Part shown: piece after piece, positions 8,601 to 14,325 of the stretch
Position numbering within the stretch: the first letter of the stretch is position 1
Layout of the letters: the number at the start of each line of letters is the position of its first letter
Virus record (IMG/VR): IMGVR_UViG_3300030450_000810
Span: 1-21,284 of that record
Length of the DNA stretch: 21,284 nt
Reading direction: 5' to 3' (one strand)
From: a virus
Notes under the pieces: model-generated
The model's input: only the letters and a program-made list of their open reading frames with translations
Databases searched by the model: none
What the model was told of the DNA's origin: nothing
Position numbers and translations under genes: made by a program

Positions 8601-9047
8601 GGTTCAAGTTACCAAGATAGTGATTTTTCTGGTAAAACATTTAATACATTTGCTAATGGTACTCATATAGGTAGAGGATTTAAATTCAGGTGTGAAATGG
8701 ATTCTGACGACCCTGCACAATCTATAGAAATAGATCAATTAGGATATACAGCAGAATTAGACAGAAGAACAGAGCAAAAATCTAATGTTGCATCTGGTAC
8801 ATCTGCATCTGGACTTGCTGTAACCTTTGATCATGCCTTCTTTACAGGTGCTAGTGGTACTGCTGTATCTGCAGGTTCACAATTACCTAGTATTGGTATT
8901 ACCGCTAATGATTTAGGTGGTACGGATAAATTTGAAATTACTAATATTTCTGCAACTGGTTTCACAATAAAATTTACTAATGCGGGTAATGCTGTACAAG
9001 ATAAAACATTTAGTTATACTGCTGTTGGCTTTGGTCGTGGTAGTTAA
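5598..9047 (+). CDS. Host specificity / central tail tip protein, gpJ family
   Basis: 1149-residue central tail fibre and tail-tip hub protein that contacts the host receptor. The N-terminus is typical (IRGAKGNDPPPAPPKPTRE, then FLDLVSEGEIEGF), followed by the tip-attachment region with EAFDLINSLAGVMRCMPIWSAG at about residue 390 and an SRGQARRLGKAVLFAEQNE segment near 485. Fibronectin type III-like strands follow from about residue 685 (VSKIVISWQPIVGVTQYQV). The last 250 residues are Asp/Thr/Ser-rich and probably the variable receptor-binding part. The protein ends in a compact beta module (GITANDLGGTDKFEI... to AVGFGRGS) of a kind I associate with cyanophage fibres. It is the last gene of the coupled tail operon. 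Confidence 0.92.
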   Translation: MIEKKHLIRGAKGNDPPPAPPKPTREPDTLHSRQFATFLDLVSEGEIEGFATASKEGRTKGTTAYNNAALKDVFLNNTPVLRASADSASPQTTDYNFQDVKFTPRFGTGSQTKISGIESSVSTTSVGVEVTASTPVTRQITNTNVDAVKVSITFPQLQKATDAGDLLGSEVQLKVAVQYNSGGYTDIITDTIKGRSGDAYQKDYRVNITGSFPVDIRVIRVTADSTSTNLRDSFQWTSYGEIIDDASTYLNSAYSSIRLDSMQFSSIPARRFRIRGIKVRIPGAGASSSGTPSIDNETGRIVYPTGYIFNGVMGAAVWTTCPAMILLDLLTNTRYGFGDHITDSNLDLFSFVAASKFANTLVDDGFGGQEPRFSCNVNIQSPQEAFDLINSLAGVMRCMPIWSAGSITITQDKIADPSYLFSLSNVGEGGFSYSGSSLKTRHSVISVAYFNMDSQEIDYEVVEDTTAISKIGTVVKQISAFACTSRGQARRLGKAVLFAEQNESEIVAFSTSIDSGAVVRPGAIIEIQDPVRAGARRGGRLSAVTSTTVVTVDDTEATDLAVDASGNPVGDATLAVILPDGTFESRTISSVSNGTITVSSAFSQTPNVNANYLISNVTIQSQLFRVITIEEQDGINYAITALSYVEGKYAYIEDGEAIPARNTSNLTELKDPPLGLAASEQIFPINNQAVSKIVISWQPIVGVTQYQVNYRFGNDNFISEKVSRPDFEIMNSRKGTYDIQVFSYNVLDQLSASSSSIQFEALGKTALPEDVTGLLVEPVSDQFLRLRFNKATDIDVTHGGNVVVRHSNLTNGNGTFTNSVDIIPALPGNVSETLVPAVDGEYILKFRDDGGRLSSGEASVVVTNPDPFPKLVAFTDREDTDSPPFGGTKVDCFYSDDVNGLVLGSLETLDSVTDFDAIADFDFLGAVDITGGSYDFANILDLGSTHPLRLTRHFVTQGFYPNDLIDKRTANIDTWTDFDSATAFDVNAKLLVATTTAAPSNGSSYQDSDFSGKTFNTFANGTHIGRGFKFRCEMDSDDPAQSIEIDQLGYTAELDRRTEQKSNVASGTSASGLAVTFDHAFFTGASGTAVSAGSQLPSIGITANDLGGTDKFEITNISATGFTIKFTNAGNAVQDKTFSYTAVGFGRGS

Positions 9048-9193
9048 GAAATCCTGTTTAGCTTGGAAAATATTAGTAAAATGGGTAGAATATGTACAAA
9101 TGATTTTTTATTTTTAATTGTTATTACTTTTTGTTTGTAATTTACTTTTAAAAATATAATTAAATAACTTTCAAATCCATTGGTATAACTGCG
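9048..9193. other. AT-rich gap between gpJ and fibre genes
   Basis: No coding frame of useful length on either strand. The stretch is extremely AT-rich with T-runs near 9104-9118. It contains the promoter listed separately. No stable terminator hairpin was found. Confidence 0.6.
9131..9160 (+). promoter_or_regulatory. Sigma-70-like promoter for the tail fibre gene
   Basis: A perfect -10 box TATAAT (9155-9160) lies 18 nt downstream of TTGTTT (9131-9136), a moderate -35. Transcription would start near 9167, about 27 nt before the fibre ATG at 9194. The surrounding DNA is very AT-rich, so chance matches are more likely than usual. Confidence 0.5.
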
Positions 9194-10753
9194 ATGTCTC
9201 CAACTCATGATATGATAATTGACAACTCCACAGGAGCAAATGTCAGGGCAGATATAAATAACGCATTAGCAGCATTAGTAAGTAATAGCAGTTCTAGTTC
9301 TGAACCATCTACAAAATATGCCTATCAATTTTGGGCAGATACTACAACTGGAATATTAAAAATTAGAAATGCAGCAAATAACGCATGGGTAGAACTTTTG
9401 CAACTTGACGGAACTTTAACCCTTGAAGATGGCTCTGCAAGTACACCAGGACTAGCCTTTAGAGATGATTTAAACACAGGTATTTATAGTTCTGCTGCTG
9501 ATACTTTTGATATCGCAACAGCAGGTACACAACGATTGACTGTAGATTCGTCTGGAAGGTTGCTACAAGGCAAAGGTGCAACTAAAGCTAGTACTGGAGA
9601 GGTTGTTCCTACTTTCTGTAATGAGATTGCCTCAAACAATCCAAACGTTTTTGAAATTGCCAACAATGGCACTAACGCAGCTAATTCATATTCAGCCCTT
9701 GTGCTTTCAAGATCTGATTCTACATCAGTAAATGGACATACTGCAGTTGATAGTGGCGATCAAATTGGTGAGGTATGTTTTATTGGTGCTGATGGTTCTG
9801 ATAGGTTTAATACTGCTGCTGCAATAAAAGCATTCGCGAATGCAGATTTTACCGCAAATAATTGTCCCGCTTTTCTTACTTTCCATACAAATGGGGGGTC
9901 TGCAAGTGCATCAGAACGTCTTAGAATAGATTCGTCTGGACACGTAGGAATAGGCACAACGAGTCCTTCCTCTTTTGATGTAGAAGGAGATGACTTGGTT
10001 GTTTCTACGTCAGGTCATACAGGTATAACAATAAATTCTGGAAGTGCTGGTTCGACTTCACGGGGTAGTATATATTTTGCTGAAGGAACTGCTGGTAGTG
10101 CTGATAAAACTAGAGCTGCTATCCAATATCAACATGGCGATGATTTCATGCGTTTTATTACAAACACATCAGAACGTTTGCGTATAGACTCGTCTGGGAG
10201 AATCCTTGTAGGACGAACTTCTAATATGACTTCTAATAGTGTTGCAACCTGTCATGTACTTGAACAAATTACTGACTTTAATTGGACTTTTGGTCTTCAT
10301 TGTAATCAAACCAATAAAGTTGGAATGACAGTTTATTATACAGATACAACTAATAATTTGGATTGTTTTCGTTTTATGGTTGCCAGTTCCACAAAATTTG
10401 TTGTTTCTGGAAATGGTGATGTTTCAAATGCTAATAACTCTTATGGTTCTGTTTCAGATGTAGCTTTAAAAGAAAATATTGTAGATGCAAAATCACAATG
10501 GAATGATATTAAGAATATAAAAGTAAGAAATTTTAATTTTAAGGAATCAACAGGTAATCATGAAAAAACTATGATTGGTGTTGTGGCACAAGAAGTAGAA
10601 ACTGTGAGTCCAAAACTTGTACATACAAATGATGATGGATTTAAAGAAGTAAGTTATTCTGTTCTTTATATGAAAGCTATCAAAGCATTACAGGAAGCAA
10701 TAGCCAAAATAGAGGTGTTGGAAACCAAAGTTGCAGCATTAGAAGCAGCTTAG
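9194..10753 (+). CDS. Tail fibre with C-terminal S74 intramolecular chaperone
   Basis: 519-residue fibre. The N-terminus (MSPTHDMIIDNSTGANVRAD, then YQFWADTTTGILKIRNAANNAWVEL) is an attachment and shaft region of a type I associate with cyanophage fibres. The shaft has repeated RL(R/T)xDSSG units. The C-terminus is an S74 chaperone domain: SDVALKENI with a Ser421/Lys426 catalytic dyad, then GVVAQEVE...SYSVLYMKAIKAL and a trimeric coiled coil to the end. In this family the chaperone drives trimerisation and then cuts itself off just before the serine, which would release the last 99 residues. It has its own promoter. No Shine-Dalgarno is seen before the ATG. Confidence 0.9.
   Translation: MSPTHDMIIDNSTGANVRADINNALAALVSNSSSSSEPSTKYAYQFWADTTTGILKIRNAANNAWVELLQLDGTLTLEDGSASTPGLAFRDDLNTGIYSSAADTFDIATAGTQRLTVDSSGRLLQGKGATKASTGEVVPTFCNEIASNNPNVFEIANNGTNAANSYSALVLSRSDSTSVNGHTAVDSGDQIGEVCFIGADGSDRFNTAAAIKAFANADFTANNCPAFLTFHTNGGSASASERLRIDSSGHVGIGTTSPSSFDVEGDDLVVSTSGHTGITINSGSAGSTSRGSIYFAEGTAGSADKTRAAIQYQHGDDFMRFITNTSERLRIDSSGRILVGRTSNMTSNSVATCHVLEQITDFNWTFGLHCNQTNKVGMTVYYTDTTNNLDCFRFMVASSTKFVVSGNGDVSNANNSYGSVSDVALKENIVDAKSQWNDIKNIKVRNFNFKESTGNHEKTMIGVVAQEVETVSPKLVHTNDDGFKEVSYSVLYMKAIKALQEAIAKIEVLETKVAALEAA
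9532..10198 (+). repeat. Three dispersed copies of the fibre-shaft motif RL-x-x-DSSG
   Basis: Near-identical stretches of about 27 nt occur at about 9532-9559, 9914-9940 and 10172-10198, encoding QRLTVDSSGR, ERLRIDSSGH and ERLRIDSSGR. The copies share AGA(T/C)TCGTCTGG. They are probably structural repeats of the fibre shaft, and the DNA identity could also promote recombination between fibre modules. Confidence 0.7.
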
Positions 10754-10780
10754 TAATATTGGATAACTTAAATTAATTTT

Positions 10781-10981
10781 ATGGCTACACCACAAGAAAT
10801 TTATGATGAGACAAAAACACGTCTTGATTTAAATATTGCAAAAGCACAAGTCCTTGAAAGGGAAATACAGGAAAAAGTTGCAGAAAAAAACCAACTTATG
10901 CAGCCAATAATTGAAGATCAAGGTGCTTTAAAACAACTTGAAAAACTAAGTGATATTGTTCAACCTGTAGAATCAAAGTAA
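10781..10981 (+). CDS. Small coiled-coil protein of unknown function
   Basis: 66-residue, highly charged protein predicted to be almost all helix, with heptad-like spacing (LNIAKAQVLEREIQEKVAEKNQL). No signal peptide or membrane segment. It lies 27 nt after the fibre gene and is probably cotranscribed with it; small coiled-coil proteins after fibre genes can be fibre accessory proteins or chaperones, but nothing in the sequence proves this. Not recognised as a named family. Confidence 0.6.
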   Translation: MATPQEIYDETKTRLDLNIAKAQVLEREIQEKVAEKNQLMQPIIEDQGALKQLEKLSDIVQPVESK

Positions 10982-11004
10982 AATAATACTAAACACTTAT
11001 TATC

Positions 11005-11293
11005 ATGGCTGTAACTTGGAATGTTGTTTCATTAGATGCAACAAAAACTGTAGGAAGTTTATCTGATGTAGTTACTACTGTTCATTGGACTGCAAACGAT
11101 TCTGAAACTGTAGGCAATTGCTGAAGCTGATTCTAAATCATTTACTGCATATAAAGATATAACAAAAGATAATGCTATTGCATGGGCTAAAGCTGCAATT
11201 GGTTCTGATGAAGTTACAGCTATTGAAACATCTATCGCTGCACAGATATCAGCATCTAAAACACCTACTAAAACTTCTGGTGTACCTTGGTAG
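11005..11293 (+). pseudogene. Frame-disrupted small phage protein gene
   Basis: The frame from ATG 11005 encodes MAVTWNVVSLDATKTVGSLS and about 19 more residues, ending at TGA 11122-11124. The +1 frame is open from 11114 and continues in coding style (EADSKSFTAYKDITKDNAIA and on) to KTSGVPW and the TAG at 11291-11293. Together they match the start and end of a roughly 100-residue family I remember from marine phages (MAVTW... to ...GVPW), with perhaps 15-20 residues missing at the junction. The most likely cause is an internal deletion that changed frame; a sequencing or assembly error or a +1 frameshift are alternatives. The family call is from memory. Confidence 0.6.
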
Positions 11294-11299
11294 AAATTA

Positions 11300-11328
11300 T
11301 TGACAGCCCCACATAAAGGGGAGCTAAT
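11300..11328 (+). promoter_or_regulatory. Possible promoter before the small membrane protein gene
   Basis: Consensus -35 TTGACA (11300-11305), 17-nt spacer, and a weaker -10 GCTAAT (11323-11328). The spacer holds a CCCC/GGGG dyad. A second perfect TATAAT (11349-11354) overlaps the region of the GTG start; use of that box would favour the downstream ATG at 11395. Confidence 0.4.
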
Positions 11329-11355
11329 GCACAGATCCCGCAGAAAGTTATAATA

Positions 11356-11628
11356 GTGACAGGCACTAATGCCTTCAAAAATGCTTCTTTAATCATGCAA
11401 AAATTAATAAACGGATTAGCCTGTTTAACATTTCTGTTAACAATAGGTGCTATAGGTTCAGCATACTTTGGTTATAAGTACATCACAAGTCCAGAAGGAC
11501 AAGAGAAAATAAAGAAACAAATAATGGACGAATTAACAGGCAATATGCCTGATTTAATAAATAAAGAACTACCTAGTTTTACACAACCTGCATCACCTAC
11601 TAAGTCGAAATCATCACTTAGTCTTTAA
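11356..11628 (+). CDS. Small single-pass membrane protein, cyanophage-like
   Basis: 90 residues from a GTG start, or 77 from the in-frame ATG at 11395 (MQKLINGLACL). A clear transmembrane helix (LACLTFLLTIGAIGSAYFGY) is followed by a basic-acidic amphipathic stretch (EGQEKIKKQIMDELTGNMPD) and a Pro/Ser tail. The arrangement INGLA-hydrophobic-GY resembles a small membrane protein I remember from marine cyanophages; its role is unknown to me. A consensus TATAAT just before the GTG supports the ATG start, so the N-terminus is uncertain. It overlaps the next gene by 1 nt (TAATG). Confidence 0.7.
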   Translation: MTGTNAFKNASLIMQKLINGLACLTFLLTIGAIGSAYFGYKYITSPEGQEKIKKQIMDELTGNMPDLINKELPSFTQPASPTKSKSSLSL

Positions 11629-12326
11629 TGCCAGAAATAAATTTAATACCTAGTTCAGCAATACCACGTATACCAATAATAAACATACCTGTAGAACAGT
11701 CTTTACCTAATACAAGACATATAACAAGAACATTATCACCAACGCTTACAATGCCTTGTGTGACCCTAAGAAATGATGGTACAAAGAACAACCAATTATT
11801 TATAGATGATCCTTCAGGAAATAGAATAGTATGCCCATTGCCTTATTATGTACCCATTCAATATGACAAAAAAAAGATATTACTGGTAGAAGAATCAAAA
11901 CCACCTACTGATGTCAATACACCTGAAACAGATGTAGAGCAACCAGAAGTACCAAAAATACCAGAAGAAGAAAAGGTAGATTGTCCTGATCCTAATAAAA
12001 ATAATCCTAGAATTGGTGATTTAAATAGTGCGGGTACAGAAAAAGTAGTTGGTTTTAAATATATAGAAGAAACAAAAGAATGTGTTGTGCAATATGAACC
12101 AACAACAGCAGTTGAAAAATATCTTCCAAGCGGAAATACAGTATCCACTACATTTGCAATAACAATAGTAGCAACCACCGCAGCCACATTAACACCATTG
12201 TTAAATAGAGCGCTTAAACCATTATTTAAACAGATTATTGGTAAGGTCAAAAAACTATTAGGTAAGAAAGGTACAAAGTTTGAAGGTAAAAAACCAATAA
12301 AAAGTAAATTAAATAAAAGTAGCTAA
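11628..12326 (+). CDS. Proline-rich protein with C-terminal membrane and basic tail
   Basis: 232 residues. The N-terminus MPEINLIPSSAIPRIPIINI is Pro/Ile-rich. A cysteine-bearing middle (MPCVTLRNDG, then RIVCPLPYYVP) leads to an acidic Pro-rich linker at about 90-120 and a CPDPNKNNPRIGDL motif. A conserved-looking block (EKYLPSGNTVSTTFAITIVA) precedes one hydrophobic segment at about 173-190 and a strongly basic tail (VKKLLGKKGTKFEGKKPIKS). It resembles proteins I recall from marine cyanophages where a similar small membrane gene is its neighbour. Function unknown; virion or membrane association is possible. Translationally coupled to the preceding gene. Confidence 0.75.
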   Translation: MPEINLIPSSAIPRIPIINIPVEQSLPNTRHITRTLSPTLTMPCVTLRNDGTKNNQLFIDDPSGNRIVCPLPYYVPIQYDKKKILLVEESKPPTDVNTPETDVEQPEVPKIPEEEKVDCPDPNKNNPRIGDLNSAGTEKVVGFKYIEETKECVVQYEPTTAVEKYLPSGNTVSTTFAITIVATTAATLTPLLNRALKPLFKQIIGKVKKLLGKKGTKFEGKKPIKSKLNKSS

Positions 12327-12340
12327 TGTTAAAATATGGC

Positions 12341-12369
12341 TTGCATAATAAAGGGGTAAACCCCATACT
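12341..12369 (+). promoter_or_regulatory. Promoter with palindromic operator in its spacer
   Basis: TTGCAT (12341-12346), 17-nt spacer, CATACT (12364-12369); an alternative -10 TACTAT (12366-12371) gives 19 nt. The spacer contains the dyad GGGGTAAACCCC, whose last C is the first base of the proposed -10. A bound protein there would block RNA polymerase. It would drive the five-gene small-protein operon beginning at 12404. Confidence 0.5.
12353..12364. promoter_or_regulatory. Operator-like dyad GGGGT-AA-ACCCC
   Basis: 5-bp inverted repeat with an AA centre, sharing its arms with the perfect palindrome at 13681 and close to those of the 824 copy. It lies in a non-coding gap 40 nt before a gene start. 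Confidence 0.55.
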
Positions 12370-12403
12370 ATAGAAAAGCTGTTATTCTTTACCTTACACA
12401 ACT

Positions 12404-12562
12404 ATGTCATTTGAAGAAGAATTTGAAAAAATGGAAAGGTTAGAATGGTTAGCTAAGTTTGATGATCGTCAAGTTATGAACGCTGCAAGAATGTATCTTG
12501 AATGGCTATTCCATTTACCAGATGATTACCAACCTCCTGTACATAGCGAATTTACTCTTTAA
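12404..12562 (+). CDS. Small acidic protein, 52 residues
   Basis: Short open frame MSFEEEFEKMERLEWLAKFD, then MNAARMYLEWLFHLPDDYQP, ending HSEFTL. It is acidic and probably helical with no membrane segment. It starts about 35 nt after the promoter at 12341 and ends two bases before the next ATG at 12565, so it fits as first gene of the operon. I do not recognise the family. The regular spacing and lack of competing frames support it being real. Confidence 0.65.
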   Translation: MSFEEEFEKMERLEWLAKFDDRQVMNAARMYLEWLFHLPDDYQPPVHSEFTL

Positions 12563-12564
12563 AT

Positions 12565-12879
12565 ATGAAACCACAACCAGAACAACTACTTAAACAACTC
12601 AAAGATTGGCAAAATAAAAAGAAAGTATGTCAAGAACAAATAGATGCAAGAAAGGTAATTTTAGAAGATTATTTTAATGATGGTTATGTTATGTCTGCTT
12701 TTGAAATAGATGGTGTTAAGGCTACTAGAAGGCGTAAACCTGAAAAGTGGAAATATACAGACGAACTAAATAGTTATAGAAAAGATATATTAGATGCTTT
12801 AGAAGATCGTGAACAACAGGAAAGGGAAGAAGGTCTAGCTACTAAAATAGATACAGGCTTTACATGGGCAATTAGATGA
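12565..12879 (+). CDS. Conserved-looking helical protein of unknown function
   Basis: 104 residues. Helical N-terminus (EQLLKQLKDWQNKKKVCQEQ), a short basic segment (FEIDGVKATRRRKPEKWKYT), then a helix with LEDREQQEREEGLAT and a C-terminal strand TGFTWAIR. The pattern resembles an uncharacterised phage family I recall beside recombination genes, with a terminal ATxxxxxxxTWxIR-type strand. No catalytic motif is evident. It overlaps the next gene by ATGA, within a coupled operon that leads to a resolvase-like nuclease. Confidence 0.7.
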   Translation: MKPQPEQLLKQLKDWQNKKKVCQEQIDARKVILEDYFNDGYVMSAFEIDGVKATRRRKPEKWKYTDELNSYRKDILDALEDREQQEREEGLATKIDTGFTWAIR

Positions 12880-13142
12880 AAACAACAGAACGTGTAGAAC
12901 AGGCGTTTAAACGCATGAAAGAGTTACTAACCTTAGTAGCTGATTGGACTAAAAATCCTAAAGAAGATGAGTTGACAAAAGAATTTAGAGAGAAGAAATT
13001 ACAAATGATAGAAGATTTATATACACAATTAGGCGAACTTAATGACAGGTTTATGTTTACCCATGAATCAGAATTTAAAACTAAGGAATATGTAGTTGAA
13101 TATGAAAAGATTAAAACACAAATTAATGATTTAGAAAAATGA
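12876..13142 (+). CDS. Small helical protein of unknown function
   Basis: 88 residues, mostly charged helix (RVEQAFKRMKELLTLVADWT; KLQMIEDLYTQLGELNDRF), with no cysteine, membrane segment or recognisable motif. It overlaps the genes on both sides by ATGA junctions, so it is translated as part of the 12404-13644 operon. The antisense frame over the same interval is a shadow. Confidence 0.65.
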   Translation: MKTTERVEQAFKRMKELLTLVADWTKNPKEDELTKEFREKKLQMIEDLYTQLGELNDRFMFTHESEFKTKEYVVEYEKIKTQINDLEK

Positions 13143-13480
13143 ACCCACAAAAAAACAAAGGCGATAGGGCAGAACGTGAAGCCTGTATATACCTAACAGC
13201 AGCCACAGGGCATATAGTTGAACGCAGATTCGGGGCAGGTGCAGAGTTGGATAAGGGAGATCTTGTTGGTATTCCTAATACGATTGTGCAGGTTACAGAT
13301 ATGAAGAATAAAAGTGATGCAGTACTTAGGAAACCTAGAGAAGCAGAACAGCAACGATTAAACGCAGGTGCTAAACACGCTATTACTATGGTCAGGTTTA
13401 ATAAAAGACCTGGTTGTGCAGAAGGTGATAATTGGCGTGTTGTTATGACTATTGAGCAATTTGCAAGATTAATTAGATGA
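13139..13480 (+). CDS. Resolvase-like PD-(D/E)XK nuclease with altered active site
   Basis: 113 residues resembling small phage and actinobacterial Holliday-junction-resolvase-like proteins. KGDRAEREA (Glu12), RRFGAGAELDKGDLVGIP (Asp41), then the strand IVQV, and a C-terminal block NWRVVMTIEQFARLIR follow the family pattern. The expected (E/Q)-x-K of the catalytic strand reads Q51-V-T53 here, so the usual lysine is missing unless Lys56 substitutes. It could be an inactive or modified member. It overlaps its neighbours on both sides by ATGA. A role in processing branched replication or recombination DNA is inferred from family only. Confidence 0.7.
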   Translation: MNPQKNKGDRAEREACIYLTAATGHIVERRFGAGAELDKGDLVGIPNTIVQVTDMKNKSDAVLRKPREAEQQRLNAGAKHAITMVRFNKRPGCAEGDNWRVVMTIEQFARLIR

Positions 13481-13644
13481 ATTGTTATTGGTGTAATACA
13501 CAATTAATAGTTGGAGGTGATATAGATACTGATGAAAGTATGCACCCTAATTTATATGCAGAATATTCAGTAATAACTAATTTATCTTGTCCTAAGTGCT
13601 TTGCAAATGTAGAGGTATTAAAAAAGAGGGACTCTTACGATTAG
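13477..13644 (+). CDS. Small zinc-ribbon protein, 55 residues
   Basis: Short frame with CYWC near the N-terminus (MNCYWCNTQLIVGGD) and CPKC later (VITNLSCPKCFANVEVL), a four-cysteine zinc ribbon with about 35 residues between knuckles. The pattern CxxCNTxLIxGGD...YSxxTNLSCPxC is one I associate with small phage proteins of unknown role. It overlaps the resolvase-like gene by ATGA and closes the operon. Zinc binding is inferred from the cysteines. Confidence 0.75.
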   Translation: MNCYWCNTQLIVGGDIDTDESMHPNLYAEYSVITNLSCPKCFANVEVLKKRDSYD

Positions 13645-13674
13645 AAGGAATTGTTACTTTTACTTAACAAACCC

Positions 13675-13703
13675 TTAACAGGGGTATACCCCAGATATAC
13701 ACT
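13675..13703 (+). promoter_or_regulatory. Promoter overlapped by a perfect operator palindrome
   Basis: TTAACA (13675-13680), 17-nt spacer, TACACT (13698-13703). The 12-bp palindrome starts at the base after the -35 box, and an extra ACCC half-site (13671-13674) flanks it upstream. It would drive the small-gene cluster from 13737. Confidence 0.5.
13681..13692. promoter_or_regulatory. Perfect 12-bp palindrome GGGGTATACCCC
   Basis: Exact inverted repeat in a non-coding gap, best member of the family also seen at 824, 12353 and (partly) 19040. As RNA it would have almost no loop, so a dimeric DNA-binding protein is the likely reader. Confidence 0.6.
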
Positions 13704-13736
13704 AAGAATGTACCAAACAACCGAGAGGTTTTCCAA

Positions 13737-13931
13737 ATGACAAAAAGAACACTTACAGCTACTTTTCCAAACGGAGAGCAAGTAACAAGAACAACCCACA
13801 GAACATATACACACGTTGTGAAAGGTGTAGATAAGTGGGGTAACAGATATACAAAATGGTGCGGTAGATTCGATTTAGCTACAAAACAAGCATCAAAATT
13901 AAAAACTTACATCATAGGGGAGGTAGCATAA
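13737..13931 (+). CDS. Small basic beta-rich protein
   Basis: 64 residues, basic, with alternating Thr/hydrophobic strands (RTLTATFPNGEQVTRTTHRT), a YTHVVKGVDKWGNRYTKWCG segment and a helical end (LATKQASKLKTYI). It is soluble, with no known motif I can name; small basic phage proteins of this kind often bind nucleic acid or a host enzyme, but that is a guess. A GAGAGG sequence about 11 nt before the ATG may serve as ribosome binding site. It shares 1 nt with the next short gene (TAATG). Confidence 0.65.
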   Translation: MTKRTLTATFPNGEQVTRTTHRTYTHVVKGVDKWGNRYTKWCGRFDLATKQASKLKTYIIGEVA

Positions 13932-14062
13932 TGCAAAACTTTCTAATGATGTTAGCAGCGTCAGGGTTGTTTTATACAGCCCTCTCATCAACCCTATATG
14001 ATATGACAGTTACAGATTGCAATGCAGGTATAGAATTAGCTTGTAAGGAGGTTAACAAATGA
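13931..14062 (+). CDS. Tiny N-terminally hydrophobic protein, 43 residues
   Basis: Short frame starting MQNFLMMLAASGLFYTALSS, a single hydrophobic segment that could be a membrane anchor or signal peptide, followed by a short tail with two cysteines (DCNAGIELACKE). It overlaps genes on both sides (TAATG upstream, ATGA downstream), and the strong ribosome binding site of the next gene is inside its 3' end. The regular overlaps are the main support. Confidence 0.55.
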   Translation: MQNFLMMLAASGLFYTALSSTLYDMTVTDCNAGIELACKEVNK

Positions 14063-14063
14063 A
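14045..14063 (+). promoter_or_regulatory. Strong Shine-Dalgarno AAGGAGG before a short gene
   Basis: AAGGAGG at 14045-14051, 7 nt before ATG 14059, is a full match to the anti-Shine-Dalgarno core. The wider stretch AAGGAGGTTAACAAATGAA closely resembles the initiation regions at 14326 and 14580. Most other genes in the window have no comparable site. Confidence 0.7.
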
Positions 14064-14199
14064 GTTTACCCATGAACAACTAAAAGAAATCTATTCAGCA
14101 CTTAAAAAAGGTTGTTGGAGAGATCCAGAAATAAAAGAAGATTTAATTCAAAGGCTAGAAAATTATTTTATCCAATACGTTTTAGAACAGGATAAATAA
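14059..14199 (+). CDS. Tiny charged helical protein, 46 residues
   Basis: Short frame MKFTHEQLKEIYSALKKGCW, then REDxx-like charged helix ending YVLEQDK. Preceded by the best Shine-Dalgarno in the window with 7-nt spacing and an ATGA overlap with the upstream gene, so translation is very likely. No motif recognised. The structured RNA region begins 5 nt after its stop. Confidence 0.65.
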   Translation: MKFTHEQLKEIYSALKKGCWRDPEIKEDLIQRLENYFIQYVLEQDK

Positions 14200-14203
14200 A
14201 AAT

Positions 14204-14314
14204 AGTCGGGAAGCCTGATAGTTGGGTTGTAAGATTTCCTAACTTGAAAGTTATACAACACCTACTCATCTAGGGAAAACAGGGCAAGTATTGGACTTGA
14301 TCTATCTCCCGACT
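14204..14314 (+). ncRNA. Structured, probably pseudoknotted RNA leader or small RNA
   Basis: A closing helix AGTCGGGA (14204-14211) with TCCCGACT (14307-14314) continues, after a 5-nt one-sided bulge, as GATAG (14217-14221) with CTATC (14302-14306). Inside is a hairpin GTTGTA (14226-14231)/TACAAC (14254-14259), topped by TAACT (14240-14244)/AGTTA (14249-14253) with a TGAA loop, and a second hairpin CAAGT (14285-14289)/ACTTG (14295-14299). TTTCC (14235-14239) can pair with GGAAA (14274-14278) as a pseudoknot. It lies 25 nt before the ATG at 14340 and has no T-run, so it is not a terminator. It fits a riboswitch-like leader or stable RNA; I cannot assign a known class. Confidence 0.6.
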
Positions 14315-14325
14315 TAATCCCATAA

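Noticed and set aside
11304-11324. CCCC/GGGG hairpin as a terminator
   Set aside because: Stem of four pairs with a mismatched base and no T-run on either side.
12872-13150. Leftward frame opposite the 88-residue gene
   Set aside because: The rightward gene is tied to both neighbours by ATGA overlaps, and the leftward product is a Ser/Asn/Cys-rich shadow.
14215-14221. CTGATAG resembling the hammerhead ribozyme core
   Set aside because: The core requires CTGANGA with a matching GAAA and cleavage site; the order of bases and the surrounding helices do not fit.
14205-14313. tRNA-like 7-bp outer stem GTCGGGA/TCCCGAC
   Set aside because: No T-arm with TTCRA next to the 3' strand, no D-arm, no anticodon loop of the right size, and the internal 5-bp hairpin is separated from the stem by another helix.
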